Of a DNA stretch of 51,555 bases, positions 35,844 through 44,457 are shown in pieces. The stretch covers positions 1 through 51,555 of the forward strand of contig LJDB01000040.1 in the NCBI GenBank assembly GCA_001983455.1, given 5' to 3'. The number at the start of each line of letters is the position of its first letter. Position 1 is the first letter of the stretch. This DNA is from Candidatus Epulonipiscium fishelsonii (GTDB lineage Bacteria > Bacillota > Clostridia > Lachnospirales > Cellulosilyticaceae). Made by a program: the position numbers and the translations under genes. The notes below the pieces were generated by a model. That model did not search any database. It saw only the letters and a list, made by a program, of their open reading frames with translations, and was not told the DNA's origin.

Positions 35844-37067
35844 ATGAAAGTTGAACTATTAGCTCCTGCTGGAAGTTTAGAAACATTAAAAATAGCAGTA
35901 TTATATGGAGCAGATGCTGTTTATATGGGAGGAGGAAATTATGGACTACGTGCAAAGGCAAAAAATTTTACTCCTGAAGAAATGCAAGAAGGAATAGAAT
36001 TTGCTCATAAACATAATGTCAAAGTTTATATAACTGCCAATATCTTTGCTCATAACTATGACTTTGAGAATATGGAAGATTTTTTTAGATCAATAAAACA
36101 AATGGGAGCGGATGGAATTATAGTTGCAGACCCTGGTGTATTTAGTCTTGCAAGAAAAGTAGTGCCCGATTTAGAAATTCACATTTCAACTCAGGCAAAC
36201 AACACAAATTTTTATTCAGCTAATTTTTGGATTGAACAAGGTGCAAAAAGAATTGTTATGGCACGAGAACTTTCCTTTAAAGAAATAAAGCAAATACATG
36301 AAAATATTCCAAAAGACATCCCTATTGAAGCTTTTGTTCATGGGGCAATGTGTATGGCATATTCAGGCAGATGTCTTTTAAGTAATTATCTTACAAATAG
36401 AAGTGCAAACCGTGGAGAATGTGCACAGCCTTGCAGATGGCAATATAGTGTGTTGGAAGAAACTAGGCCAAATGAATATATGCCACTGGAAGAGGATGAA
36501 AGAGGCACATATATTTATAATTCTCGTGATCTATGTATGATTGAATATATTCCTGAGCTTATTGAAAGTGGTGTTTACAGCTTCAAGATTGAGGGACGTA
36601 TGAAAACTCCTTTATATGTTGGAACTGTTGTAAAAGCCTATAGAGAAGCTATTGACACATATTTACGTTCTCCGAAAGAATACGAAGAAAAGAAACAATT
36701 CTTTTTAGAGGAAGTAGGTAAAGCAAGTCACAGAGAATTTACTACTGGATTTTATAATAATAAAACAACATCAACTGACCAAACATATACTCATAACTCA
36801 TATGTTAGAAATTATGAATTTTCAGGAATAATTATAGAATATGATAAAGAAACTAAAATAGTAACCGTTGAACAACGACGTAAATTTTCAGTGGGAGATA
36901 CTCTTGAAATTCTACAGCCTGTTGGTAAGAACATTAGTTTTAAACTGGAGCAAATGTGGAACGAGGATAATGAAGAGATTGAAGCGGCACCTCATCCCAA
37001 ACAAATTGTTAAGTTTAAGTTTGATAAAGAAATTTTTATTCCTAGTATTTTGACAAATCCTTTATAA
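35844..37067 (+). CDS. trhP: U32 family tRNA hydroxylation protein (TrhP-like)
   Basis: 407 residues. Opens VELLAPAGSLETLKIAVLYGADAVYMGG and has the U32 signature EAFVHGAMCMAYSGRCLLSN followed by NRGECAQPCRW with the conserved cysteines. TrhP-type proteins use prephenate to hydroxylate U34 of tRNAs. B. subtilis has two subunits (yrrN, yrrO) after trmR; here only one gene follows. Confidence 0.87.
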   Translation: MKVELLAPAGSLETLKIAVLYGADAVYMGGGNYGLRAKAKNFTPEEMQEGIEFAHKHNVKVYITANIFAHNYDFENMEDFFRSIKQMGADGIIVADPGVFSLARKVVPDLEIHISTQANNTNFYSANFWIEQGAKRIVMARELSFKEIKQIHENIPKDIPIEAFVHGAMCMAYSGRCLLSNYLTNRSANRGECAQPCRWQYSVLEETRPNEYMPLEEDERGTYIYNSRDLCMIEYIPELIESGVYSFKIEGRMKTPLYVGTVVKAYREAIDTYLRSPKEYEEKKQFFLEEVGKASHREFTTGFYNNKTTSTDQTYTHNSYVRNYEFSGIIIEYDKETKIVTVEQRRKFSVGDTLEILQPVGKNISFKLEQMWNEDNEEIEAAPHPKQIVKFKFDKEIFIPSILTNPL

Positions 37068-37071
37068 ACGT

Positions 37072-37105
37072 AGAAACCACCTGTTAAACATAATAGGTGG
37101 TTTCT
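37072..37105. terminator. Bidirectional terminator between trhP and the class A PBP
   Basis: 11-bp perfect stem AGAAACCACCT / AGGTGGTTTCT between convergent genes. T-runs are weak on both sides. Confidence 0.7.
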
Positions 37106-37121
37106 GAATAAATAAATTAAA

Positions 37122-39797
37122 TTACCCTTGAGGAACAAAGAATATACTTTGATCATCTGCTGTAGGTTCTTGTTCTTCTAAAATTATGCCTCCTGGTTCT
37201 GGTGGAGGAGGTACTTCCTCTATCTCTATAGTTATATTAGGATTAATTTCAGGAATTGGTATAAACTCTACTGGTGGAGGCACAAACTCTGGTGCTAATT
37301 GTGGCTCTGGTTGTGGCTCGGGCTCTGGTTCTGATACCATTGGCTCAGGCCATTCATTAAACCAAGAATCAGGTATAAGTTGTGGTATAATAGACTCAGT
37401 TTGTGGCAATGGTGGTTGAGTATGAACATTGCACACTGCTCCATAACTTGCTCCTTGAGTAATCTTATTTGTTACAACATTTGGAGGACAAAACGGACCA
37501 GCAACCATATCGGAAACTGTACAAATTTTAGTTTGACCATGTACCGTACAATACTGATCAGATATATGATTTGTTCTAAAATAATCTGTTGTAACTGCTC
37601 CAGCACCTCTACATAAAGAAGTTGGAAGCATTCCCGAAACAGAACAAACACTTGCTTCAACAAAACCAGTTGTAACTTTATCAAAGTTTTTGTATTCTAA
37701 ACCAGAATGAATATCTGACATTATTTCTCCCCAAAGATGAAGATGTTCGTTTTGGTTTGAGCCACTTAAACTTTGTGGATCATCATGTCCAAGCCATACT
37801 GTTGCAGTATAGTATGGAGTAAATCCAGCAAAAGATAAGTCTTTTTCATCACTAGTAGTTCCTGTTTTACCCGCAACGGGTTGCCCTGAAAACCATCTAC
37901 TAAGAGAGGCTCCTGTTCCATACCCAGTAACAACATCTTCCATCATATCTGTTAACATAGTTGCAGTTGATGCAGATATAACTTGATGAGTTGTAGGTAT
38001 ATTTTCTATTAATACTGCTCCATCACGGTCTAATATTTTAGTATAAAGTGTTGGCTCGATATATGTTCCTCCATTAGCAATAGCTGCATAGGCCGCCGTA
38101 AGCTCAAGAGGGGTAACCCCTTCTGTCAAGCCTCCAAGAGGTAATGCATAAACTTTATCAGTTGGAAGAAGTGTTGTAAATCCAAAGTTCATTAAATAAT
38201 TAAAAGATGCATCAAAACCGACTGACTGAATAGTTCTAACAGCAGGAACGTTTGTAGAATTCCAAATAGCTTTTCTGGTAGTAATTGTTCCCCCGTAATT
38301 TCCATCCCAGTTCCTTGGAGAATAATCAGGTTGACCAGGTATTTCAATACTTAGTTTTGAATTATCTATTGCTGAACCAGGAGAAAGAATTCCCATGTCT
38401 ATTGCTGGACCATATGCAGCCACAATTTTAAAGGTAGATCCAGGTTGACGTTTTGCTTGAGTAGCACGATTGAATGTTCTATCGCCTATCTTGTCACCTC
38501 TACCCCCAGATAATGCTTTTACTTGACCTGTTGATTGATCCATTATAACAAATGCTGCTTGAGGTTGAGGAATTTGTAGCAATAGTTCATCTACAGTATC
38601 TTCAGGAGTTGCTCCCCATTCAACCAATTTAGCTTCTTTAAACTTATCAATTTCTTCAACAGATTTAACCATTTCAACAGCATTATAATGTTGCACTGTA
38701 CCATCAGGTTTATGAAGACTTACACGATAATCAAGTTTTATTTCATTTTCATTCACTGGAAATAAACTATCATCTGCCATGTGAGTATCCACTATATTTT
38801 GAATTTCTGGATCAAAAGTAGTATAAATTTCTACCCCGCCACCAAATAAATAATTTTTAGCTTCATTTTCTGTCATAGCATTTTTTTCTTGTAAATCTAC
38901 TAAAACATCTTCAATTACAGCATCAACAAAATAAGTATGTGGAGATTCTTCTACATATTGTTGGTTTACTGTTTGAATATTATCATAAGGATTTTCAGCT
39001 AAAGCAACTTGGCGTTCCTCTTCTGTTATATATCCTTGTTCAATCATTTTTTGAAGGATAATTTTAGCTTTTTCGTTATTATTTTCAGGATTTGTAATAG
39101 GACTATAGCGTGTAGGAGCTTGCGTAATACCAGCTAATACAACACTTTCAGCTAGTGAAAGTTCCGAAACATCTTTATTAAAGTATCTGTGTGAAGCTGC
39201 TTGCACTCCATTTGTTCCATGTCCTAAAGCCATTGTATTTAAATAATATTCAAGAATTAAATCTTTATCATAAATTTTTTCAAATTGTAAAGCTAAATAT
39301 TGTTCTTGAATTTTACGAGTTATAGTTTGCTCTGGAGAAAGTATATTATTTTTTATTAATTGTTGAGTTATTGTACTTGCTCCCTCAGTTTGGTTAGTTG
39401 TTAAATTAACTATTATTGCTCTAAGAATTCCTCGAATGTCAATACCATTATGTTCCATAAATCTTTCATCTTCTATTGAAATAATAGCTTTTTGTAAATG
39501 ATCAGGAATTTGATCAAGAGTTACATAAATTCTTTCTTGTCCACTAGACAATCGGTCAATTTCGTTTCCATTTACATCATAGATAAAAGATGTATAATTT
39601 GTACTAGGTTTTAATTCTAATCCAGCAATATCTGGTGCACTTTCAATAATACCCATAAAAATTCCCAAACTAGCTCCAAATAAAGCAAAGATACATACAA
39701 CTAATACCATAAAAATTATACGTAATAATGTTATTTTAGTCTTATTTACATTTCTTTCTTTTTTTAAATCGTCTTCATCATTATCTGAATTCTTCAT
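37122..39797 (-). CDS. Class A penicillin-binding protein (PBP1A-type)
   Basis: 891 residues. After a cytosolic Lys-rich start and one membrane helix (about 20-45), the GT51 glycosyltransferase shows ISIEDERFMEHNGIDIRG, GASTITQQLIKN and KIQEQYLALQFEK. The transpeptidase follows with STFK (nucleophile), STN and KTGT. A Cys-containing region and a Pro/Glu-rich tail (SEPEPEPQPEPQLAPEF) end the protein. It polymerises and cross-links peptidoglycan outside the membrane. The frame is open to 39848, but ATG 39797 has AAGGAGG at 6 nt. Confidence 0.94.
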   Translation of the reverse strand: MKNSDNDEDDLKKERNVNKTKITLLRIIFMVLVVCIFALFGASLGIFMGIIESAPDIAGLELKPSTNYTSFIYDVNGNEIDRLSSGQERIYVTLDQIPDHLQKAIISIEDERFMEHNGIDIRGILRAIIVNLTTNQTEGASTITQQLIKNNILSPEQTITRKIQEQYLALQFEKIYDKDLILEYYLNTMALGHGTNGVQAASHRYFNKDVSELSLAESVVLAGITQAPTRYSPITNPENNNEKAKIILQKMIEQGYITEEERQVALAENPYDNIQTVNQQYVEESPHTYFVDAVIEDVLVDLQEKNAMTENEAKNYLFGGGVEIYTTFDPEIQNIVDTHMADDSLFPVNENEIKLDYRVSLHKPDGTVQHYNAVEMVKSVEEIDKFKEAKLVEWGATPEDTVDELLLQIPQPQAAFVIMDQSTGQVKALSGGRGDKIGDRTFNRATQAKRQPGSTFKIVAAYGPAIDMGILSPGSAIDNSKLSIEIPGQPDYSPRNWDGNYGGTITTRKAIWNSTNVPAVRTIQSVGFDASFNYLMNFGFTTLLPTDKVYALPLGGLTEGVTPLELTAAYAAIANGGTYIEPTLYTKILDRDGAVLIENIPTTHQVISASTATMLTDMMEDVVTGYGTGASLSRWFSGQPVAGKTGTTSDEKDLSFAGFTPYYTATVWLGHDDPQSLSGSNQNEHLHLWGEIMSDIHSGLEYKNFDKVTTGFVEASVCSVSGMLPTSLCRGAGAVTTDYFRTNHISDQYCTVHGQTKICTVSDMVAGPFCPPNVVTNKITQGASYGAVCNVHTQPPLPQTESIIPQLIPDSWFNEWPEPMVSEPEPEPQPEPQLAPEFVPPPVEFIPIPEINPNITIEIEEVPPPPEPGGIILEEQEPTADDQSIFFVPQG

Positions 39798-39860
39798 CGC
39801 ATACCTCCTTCTATTTTCCATTATAACAAATTTATTAAAAATGGGCAAAAATATTTTAAT

Positions 39861-39903
39861 TAAAAATAAGAAGGGAAATAGAGTTTTTCTATTTTTCCTT
39901 CTT
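39861..39903 (-). terminator. Terminator of the intron-containing gene
   Basis: AAGAAGGGAAATAG pairs with CTATTTTTCCTTCTT (one bulge, one G-U); on the minus strand a T-rich run follows. It lies 14 nt after the stop codon at 39917. Confidence 0.75.
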
Positions 39904-39916
39904 ATAAAAAGTTATT

Positions 39917-40666
39917 TTACATAAATTTTTGGGCTAATTGTTTTAATTTATTCATATCATCCATTAATTTATGATATTCTATCAAAATTCCCACATCTTT
40001 ATTTTCTTCTTTTAATAAGATTTCGTTTCCAGAACTTGTTATTAAATTTATTAAAGACTTATCCATGAGTTCTTTTATTAAATCAATGAGTTCTAGACTG
40101 CTACCTCTCCACCTAGCAGTATCAGGTTTACAAGTTATCTTAAAATCATTTATTAATATCACTACTGTAGTATAATGCATATAATTTATTTTATACCAAG
40201 AAATATTAAGTAATTCTGCTAATTTCTGTAAATATTCACAATATTGTATCGTTATCTTTTTTAATTCCATTTCAGGATCAAAACTTGTATCTATGCTAGA
40301 AATATTTCTTTCTTTGCTTTTTTCTTTCAAAGAATTCTTTAAATTTATTGTATTATTATACCTTGTATATATTAAATCTAGCAAAGAGCTTTGTTCTTTA
40401 TGCTTTGAAGTATAAGTAATCCATCCTGAAGTATTACCAGATGAATCATAATTTTCCTCAGCTAACCTATTATATGTTAAGTTCATTATTTCATTTATTT
40501 CTCTCATTATTTGGTCATTTAAAACTTTATCATTATTCGTATATAAAATTTCTATAATCCCATCTTTATGATCAGATAATATTGTGAAAAAATTTGTTGA
40601 ATTAGCAACTAGATTATCTTTTATCATTTGAATATATTTTTCTGTTAATGTAATGATTTCATCTCT
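39917..40666 (-). CDS. Uncharacterised protein, exon 2 (codons 11-259 plus stop) of an intron-split gene
   Basis: Not recognised. This exon has no start of its own with a ribosome binding site: the first in-frame ATG is at 40627, without one, while the frame is open and codes sensibly from 40666 (RDEIITLTEKYIQMIKDN). Joined to exon 1 (41129-41158) it gives a 259-residue protein starting MSILNVYNNYRDEIITLTEK. Mostly helical and charged, with no membrane segment, signal peptide or known motif; one notable patch is CKPDTARWRGSSLELIDLI. A cytosolic, possibly coiled-coil protein. It has its own terminator and promoter. Confidence 0.72.
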   Translation of the reverse strand, partial: RDEIITLTEKYIQMIKDNLVANSTNFFTILSDHKDGIIEILYTNNDKVLNDQIMREINEIMNLTYNRLAEENYDSSGNTSGWITYTSKHKEQSSLLDLIYTRYNNTINLKNSLKEKSKERNISSIDTSFDPEMELKKITIQYCEYLQKLAELLNISWYKINYMHYTTVVILINDFKITCKPDTARWRGSSLELIDLIKELMDKSLINLITSSGNEILLKEENKDVGILIEYHKLMDDMNKLKQLAQKFM

Positions 40667-41128
40667 CTGAACCTCCTACCAGATATGATAGGAAGTTGTT
40701 GTTCACAATAAGACGCTACTCCTATTGCAGTTCTCTAGGTATAACCCTGAACTTCTTTAACTTTCGCTAAAGCACAGACTATATCTTCTTCTTCACCATT
40801 ACGTGTTAAGAGCCACCCGCTTCCACCATCAATCACTTATGATGTACGACCCTCAAGAGGTCTAGTCGTTGAAGTTTCTCCTGTTTGGAGCTTACCTGCT
40901 CATTGCCCATTATGTTAGTACTTAGGATTTAACCATATACCATCCAATCAATTTTTTCTGCTTTCGCAACCAAAATATTAATTCACGTTTAGTTATGTTT
41001 CATACTTACGTTGTAGTTTGATTGGCTTTAGGGGTTCCAAGCAATTCAAGTGGTATATTGCAACGGTCAAGCCGTTGACTACGTACTAGTTTCCCAATAC
41101 GCTTACTGGATTGAAAAACCTTATCCTA
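40667..41128 (-). ncRNA. Group I self-splicing intron, 462 nt, no internal ORF
   Basis: Core elements on the minus strand: P1 is exon TTAT with guide GTAA (41104-41107), the last exon U facing G41107, extended by GGAT/ATCC; P2 is CAACGG/CCGTTG (41062-41077); P5 is CCAATCAA (41018-41025) with TTGATTGG (40944-40951); P7 is GACTA in CTTCAACGACTAGA (40863-40867) with TAGTC in AAGATATAGTC (40777-40781); P3 is CACTT with AAGTG. CCTCTTGAGG just after the P7 5' strand fits P7.1 of subgroup IA. P9 is CTTTAGC/GAAA/GTTAAAG (40755-40772). An 11-bp hairpin precedes the terminal G at 40667. Both splice sites fall between codons. No homing endonuclease or transposase is present. Confidence 0.85.
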
Positions 41129-41158
41129 TAATTGTTATAAACATTTAAAATAGACATT
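41129..41158 (-). CDS. Uncharacterised protein, exon 1 (codons 1-10) of an intron-split gene
   Basis: ATG at 41158 follows AAAGGAA at about 8 nt and encodes MSILNVYNNY, ending exactly at the U that pairs with the intron's guide G. Without splicing, translation would run into the intron and stop at TAG after 23 residues. A -10 box lies at 41194-41199. Confidence 0.68.
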
Positions 41159-41193
41159 TGCATATTCCTTTCTAATATTATTGTACATTAGAA

Positions 41194-41202
41194 TTATATC
41201 AT
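41194..41202 (-). promoter_or_regulatory. Extended -10 promoter of the intron-split gene
   Basis: TATAAT (41194-41199) preceded by TG in ATGATATAAT; the -35 region is weak (TTATGA at 17 nt). The transcript leader before the ATG would be only about 30 nt, too short for a riboswitch. Confidence 0.5.
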
Positions 41203-41290
41203 ATTCATATCGTATTCATCAAAACAATTATAGAAATTAAGGGTATAAATTGATAAAAAGACAGTTAACTTTTTATCATAAACAAAGTAA

Positions 41291-41331
41291 GCAAACAAAT
41301 AGGGAGTACTATGTACTCCCTATTTGTTTGC
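41291..41331 (-). terminator. Long-stem terminator of the HPr gene
   Basis: A 19-bp perfect stem starting GCAAACAAATAGGGAGTAC around a TAT loop, 16 nt after the HPr stop. The minus side continues TTACTTTGTTTATG, a weak T-tract. Confidence 0.8.
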
Positions 41332-41346
41332 CCATATAATGGATTA

Positions 41347-41604
41347 TTATAAATTTTCTTTTAAAACAGCCATAATTGCGTCAGCATCAGCGGCTTCATT
41401 ATCTCCCTCAGCTGTTACAACAATTGTTTCGCCAGATTTTACGCCTAAAGACATAACAGCCATAAGTCTTTTTCCGTCAACTTTTTTTCCTTTATTTTCA
41501 ATATCAACTTTGCTTGAGCAACCTTTAATTGCATTTACTAAAATTCCAGCAGGTCTTGCATGAATTCCTTCTTTATCTTGTACTACAAACTCAAATGTTT
41601 TCAT
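41347..41604 (-). CDS. ptsH: HPr phosphocarrier protein with Arg at the Ser46 position
   Basis: 85 residues. The active-site His15 is in GIHARPAG, so PEP-dependent phosphotransfer from enzyme I is expected. The regulatory site, normally KS46IMGVMSLG, reads KRLMAVMSLG: position 46 is Arg. Phosphorylation by HPr kinase at this site, and hence the usual CcpA-coupled catabolite control, should not be possible through this protein. GGAGG precedes the ATG. The gene stands alone with its own promoter and terminator. Confidence 0.92.
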   Translation of the reverse strand: MKTFEFVVQDKEGIHARPAGILVNAIKGCSSKVDIENKGKKVDGKRLMAVMSLGVKSGETIVVTAEGDNEAADADAIMAVLKENL

Positions 41605-41646
41605 TAATAGATACCTCCAAATTTAAATTTTTACATCTATTTATAT

Positions 41647-41674
41647 TTTATATGATAAAGGTTATGTTTGTCAA
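41647..41674 (-). promoter_or_regulatory. Promoter of the HPr gene
   Basis: TTGACA (41669-41674), 16-nt spacer, TATAAA (41647-41652) on the minus strand, about 43 nt before the ATG. Confidence 0.65.
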
Positions 41675-41692
41675 GTTAATTTTAATAACCAA

Positions 41693-44431
41693 TTATTTCT
41701 TTATACATATTCCTTTTTGACTATTTGTTATGATTTCATTTATATCCTCTAGTCCTTGCTTAAGTTCATCACTATCTATATCTAAAATAGCCTTTTGAGT
41801 TTTTATTATATATTCTTTATCAACTTCCATAAGATGTAGTGTGTGTAAAATGCTTGCAATCTTCATATCACTAGAAAATAAACCAAATTGCCCTTGGAAA
41901 TCACTAAGTGCCTCTGATTTTGCCATTCTCATTTTTTGTTCAATATCACTTTGTTCTAGTGCTTCAGGCATATTTTCAATTATTTCAATAGAGCTTTTAT
42001 AATGTGGGTCTCTATAAGTGTATATACTTATTGTGTTTGGAAAAACTGCTTGCATGCCACTACCATAAGCTCCTTTTTTTATTCTTATTTCTGGCTGTAA
42101 ATAATTTTTAGTTGCATAAGCTGAAGCTAAATAATCTATAGCTTGTATATAATCTTTTTTAGAATCATAGTTATACAATAAATAGTCTACTTGGCCTTCT
42201 TTATAATATACACTATCTTTATCAATTTTATCAAATTCATATTTATAATTTTCTACAATCTCAAGTTGTTTATCTTCAAAATATTCTTGCCAATTTGCAA
42301 TACTTTCTTTTGCAACTCCTTCATTTGATACAATTCCGATGGAAATTCCATCTCTTTTTCCAAGTACATCAAAAATTTGTTTTGTTTGTTCAATAAAATC
42401 AACACTCTCATCTTTGCAGTTTAAACAAAAGGTGTAAAATGGGTAGTGAGCTTCATACATATAACGTTTACTACCGTCTTGGCCACCTTTAGTCAAAGTT
42501 CCTAAAGTAGAGATTATATCATTTTGAAATGTTCCATAAAATTGTCCTAATACTTTGTCAACTTGAAGTCTATACCAATCATCATCCTTACTAGCTAAAA
42601 TATCATTTGCTTTATTTAATATTTCAATTTGATTTTTGTCATTACTACTTATTATGTCAATCTTTAAATATGGAACATAACTTTCCTTATTTTCTAGTGC
42701 TATAATTTTGGTTTTTAATATCCCTTCAAAAGGAGTAATTTCTTCGGATGCTTTTTGGAGACAATGACTGTACAAGAATAAATAATTTAAATCAGACTGT
42801 GGAATGTGAGATGTTGGTAAATAAATTTCCGTATTTATAAGCTCTGTATTGGATATATAATGATTGAAATTTATATCGTCTTTTTTATATTTTTTATCTT
42901 TAACTCCCAAATCAATTATCATTTTTTTTAGATTTGTTGGTTCAAGAACTTTTCTATCATATTCAGCTTGCCATTCTCTCATATCATTTAAAATATTTGT
43001 CCATTTTTCTTCTTCCATAAAAACAAGTTCAACTGGCTCGGTAATTCCTTCTTCATCTAAATCTGGTGTTAAAATAATATCTACTTGAACGGCATTCTTT
43101 AATACCTCGATATCATTTTCATTTATGTCATTTAAAGAAGCTAAATATTCTTTTAAAGTATAGTAGCTTATGTTGTCTTTGTTGTGCACCCAATCCGATA
43201 CAATTGATTGTGAAATGTCAATCCCTCTGCTTTTGTCCATGTCTTGTTGCAATATATTAAGTTTTGTTTGCTCTAAAGTATCAATCTCATGTTGTTTTTG
43301 CTCTTCAATATTCCATAAGTTGCTTATTTCTTCATTTAATACCGTTTCCACATATTCAACATCTGAAGACTGTATTTGAGATACAATTAAAGAATATATA
43401 GGATGAGTTAATTCACTGTCCTTAAATATTTCTAAAGAATCAATACCTCTACTTTGCAAATTTTGTCTAAATTGTGATTGAGGATGCATCATATACGTAT
43501 TTATCCATAGATCTACATCTGTTACACTCTGGACATCATATAATCTTGGTAGTACAAAACTCTTTATTACATAAGCTCCTTCTCCATCAGTATCATATGT
43601 TGCTGTTACTTTTTTACTTTCTAATTCTGGAGTAACATGTATATTTACAGGGGTTGCTAATGTATAGTTTTTTACATATTTATCAATTTTGTTAAGTACT
43701 TTATTTATTTCAATATCTCCATACAAAACAGCGATCATATTTGATGGATAATAATAAGTTCTATATGTTTCCAAAAAATGTTCATAAGTAAGATTAGGGA
43801 TTTCTTCAACTTCTCCTCCACTATCATTTGCATAGTGCGTGCCTTCATAAACATTTTCTCTTATGTTACGAAAAATTACCCGTCCAATTTGGCTGTTTGC
43901 TCCTTTCATTTCATTATACACTACTCCTCCATATTTGTTTGTTGTTGGATCATAATAAAATGATTCTTCATAAAAACTATGAGGTTGATAAATCATTTGT
44001 GGATTAAATACACTATCTAAATAAACATCTAAAAGTCCCATATAACATTCGTCATACGGCGTTGCAAATGGATAAACTGTCATATCAGCTGCTGTGCTTG
44101 CGTTCATATAGGTATGAGGATAGTTTGCGTTTGCGTCAAAAAATAGTGTACTACTTGGAAAACTTTCAGAACCTGTAAAAACAGTGTGCTCAATTATATG
44201 ATTTACTCCTGTATTATCCGTTGTTGGGGTGCGTACTCCCAATGTAAAACTTGTATTTGTATCCTCATTTTCTATCCATCTAACTAATAAGCCTGAATTT
44301 TCGTGTAAATATGTGTGAACCTTATCTTTGCCAAACTCTATAGTATCTATTTTAGTATATTGATTTGGTAATGCATTCAAACTTACACTCAGACTTATAA
44401 ATCCAATTATTGCAACAAAACTCTTAAACAT
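41693..44431 (-). CDS. M16C (insulinase family, presequence-protease-like) metalloprotease, possibly exported
   Basis: About 912 residues. The inverted zinc motif HIIEH is at about residues 78-82, in NHIIEHTVFTGSESFP, with the downstream Glu in GGVVYNEMKGANS. The domain arrangement (two M16 halves plus C-terminal halves) fits M16C. Unlike most clostridial relatives, it begins with an apparent signal peptide (MFKSFVAIIGFISLSVSLNA), so it may act outside the membrane on small peptides. ATG 44431 or GTG 44437 are both possible, since GGGAGG lies 11 or 5 nt upstream. Confidence 0.87.
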   Translation of the reverse strand: MFKSFVAIIGFISLSVSLNALPNQYTKIDTIEFGKDKVHTYLHENSGLLVRWIENEDTNTSFTLGVRTPTTDNTGVNHIIEHTVFTGSESFPSSTLFFDANANYPHTYMNASTAADMTVYPFATPYDECYMGLLDVYLDSVFNPQMIYQPHSFYEESFYYDPTTNKYGGVVYNEMKGANSQIGRVIFRNIRENVYEGTHYANDSGGEVEEIPNLTYEHFLETYRTYYYPSNMIAVLYGDIEINKVLNKIDKYVKNYTLATPVNIHVTPELESKKVTATYDTDGEGAYVIKSFVLPRLYDVQSVTDVDLWINTYMMHPQSQFRQNLQSRGIDSLEIFKDSELTHPIYSLIVSQIQSSDVEYVETVLNEEISNLWNIEEQKQHEIDTLEQTKLNILQQDMDKSRGIDISQSIVSDWVHNKDNISYYTLKEYLASLNDINENDIEVLKNAVQVDIILTPDLDEEGITEPVELVFMEEEKWTNILNDMREWQAEYDRKVLEPTNLKKMIIDLGVKDKKYKKDDINFNHYISNTELINTEIYLPTSHIPQSDLNYLFLYSHCLQKASEEITPFEGILKTKIIALENKESYVPYLKIDIISSNDKNQIEILNKANDILASKDDDWYRLQVDKVLGQFYGTFQNDIISTLGTLTKGGQDGSKRYMYEAHYPFYTFCLNCKDESVDFIEQTKQIFDVLGKRDGISIGIVSNEGVAKESIANWQEYFEDKQLEIVENYKYEFDKIDKDSVYYKEGQVDYLLYNYDSKKDYIQAIDYLASAYATKNYLQPEIRIKKGAYGSGMQAVFPNTISIYTYRDPHYKSSIEIIENMPEALEQSDIEQKMRMAKSEALSDFQGQFGLFSSDMKIASILHTLHLMEVDKEYIIKTQKAILDIDSDELKQGLEDINEIITNSQKGICIKK

Positions 44432-44457
44432 ACACACCTCTTCCTCCCTTTCTAATT

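Noticed and set aside
37186..37616. Plus-strand frames opposite the end of the class A PBP (Gly/Ser-rich)
   Set aside because: They are antisense images of the Pro/Glu-rich tail and have no ribosome binding sites.
40667..41128. Active IStron (group I intron plus transposase)
   Set aside because: There is no room for tnpA/tnpB ORFs, and none is present in the 462 nt. A derivation from one remains possible but is not shown.
40660..41130. Considered RNase P RNA, a T-box or a group II intron for the block before exon 2
   Set aside because: The RNase P signature GAGGAAAGTCC, the T-box motif and the group II domain V AGC...GTT hairpin are absent; the P7/P9 strings and the P1 U-G pair fit group I.
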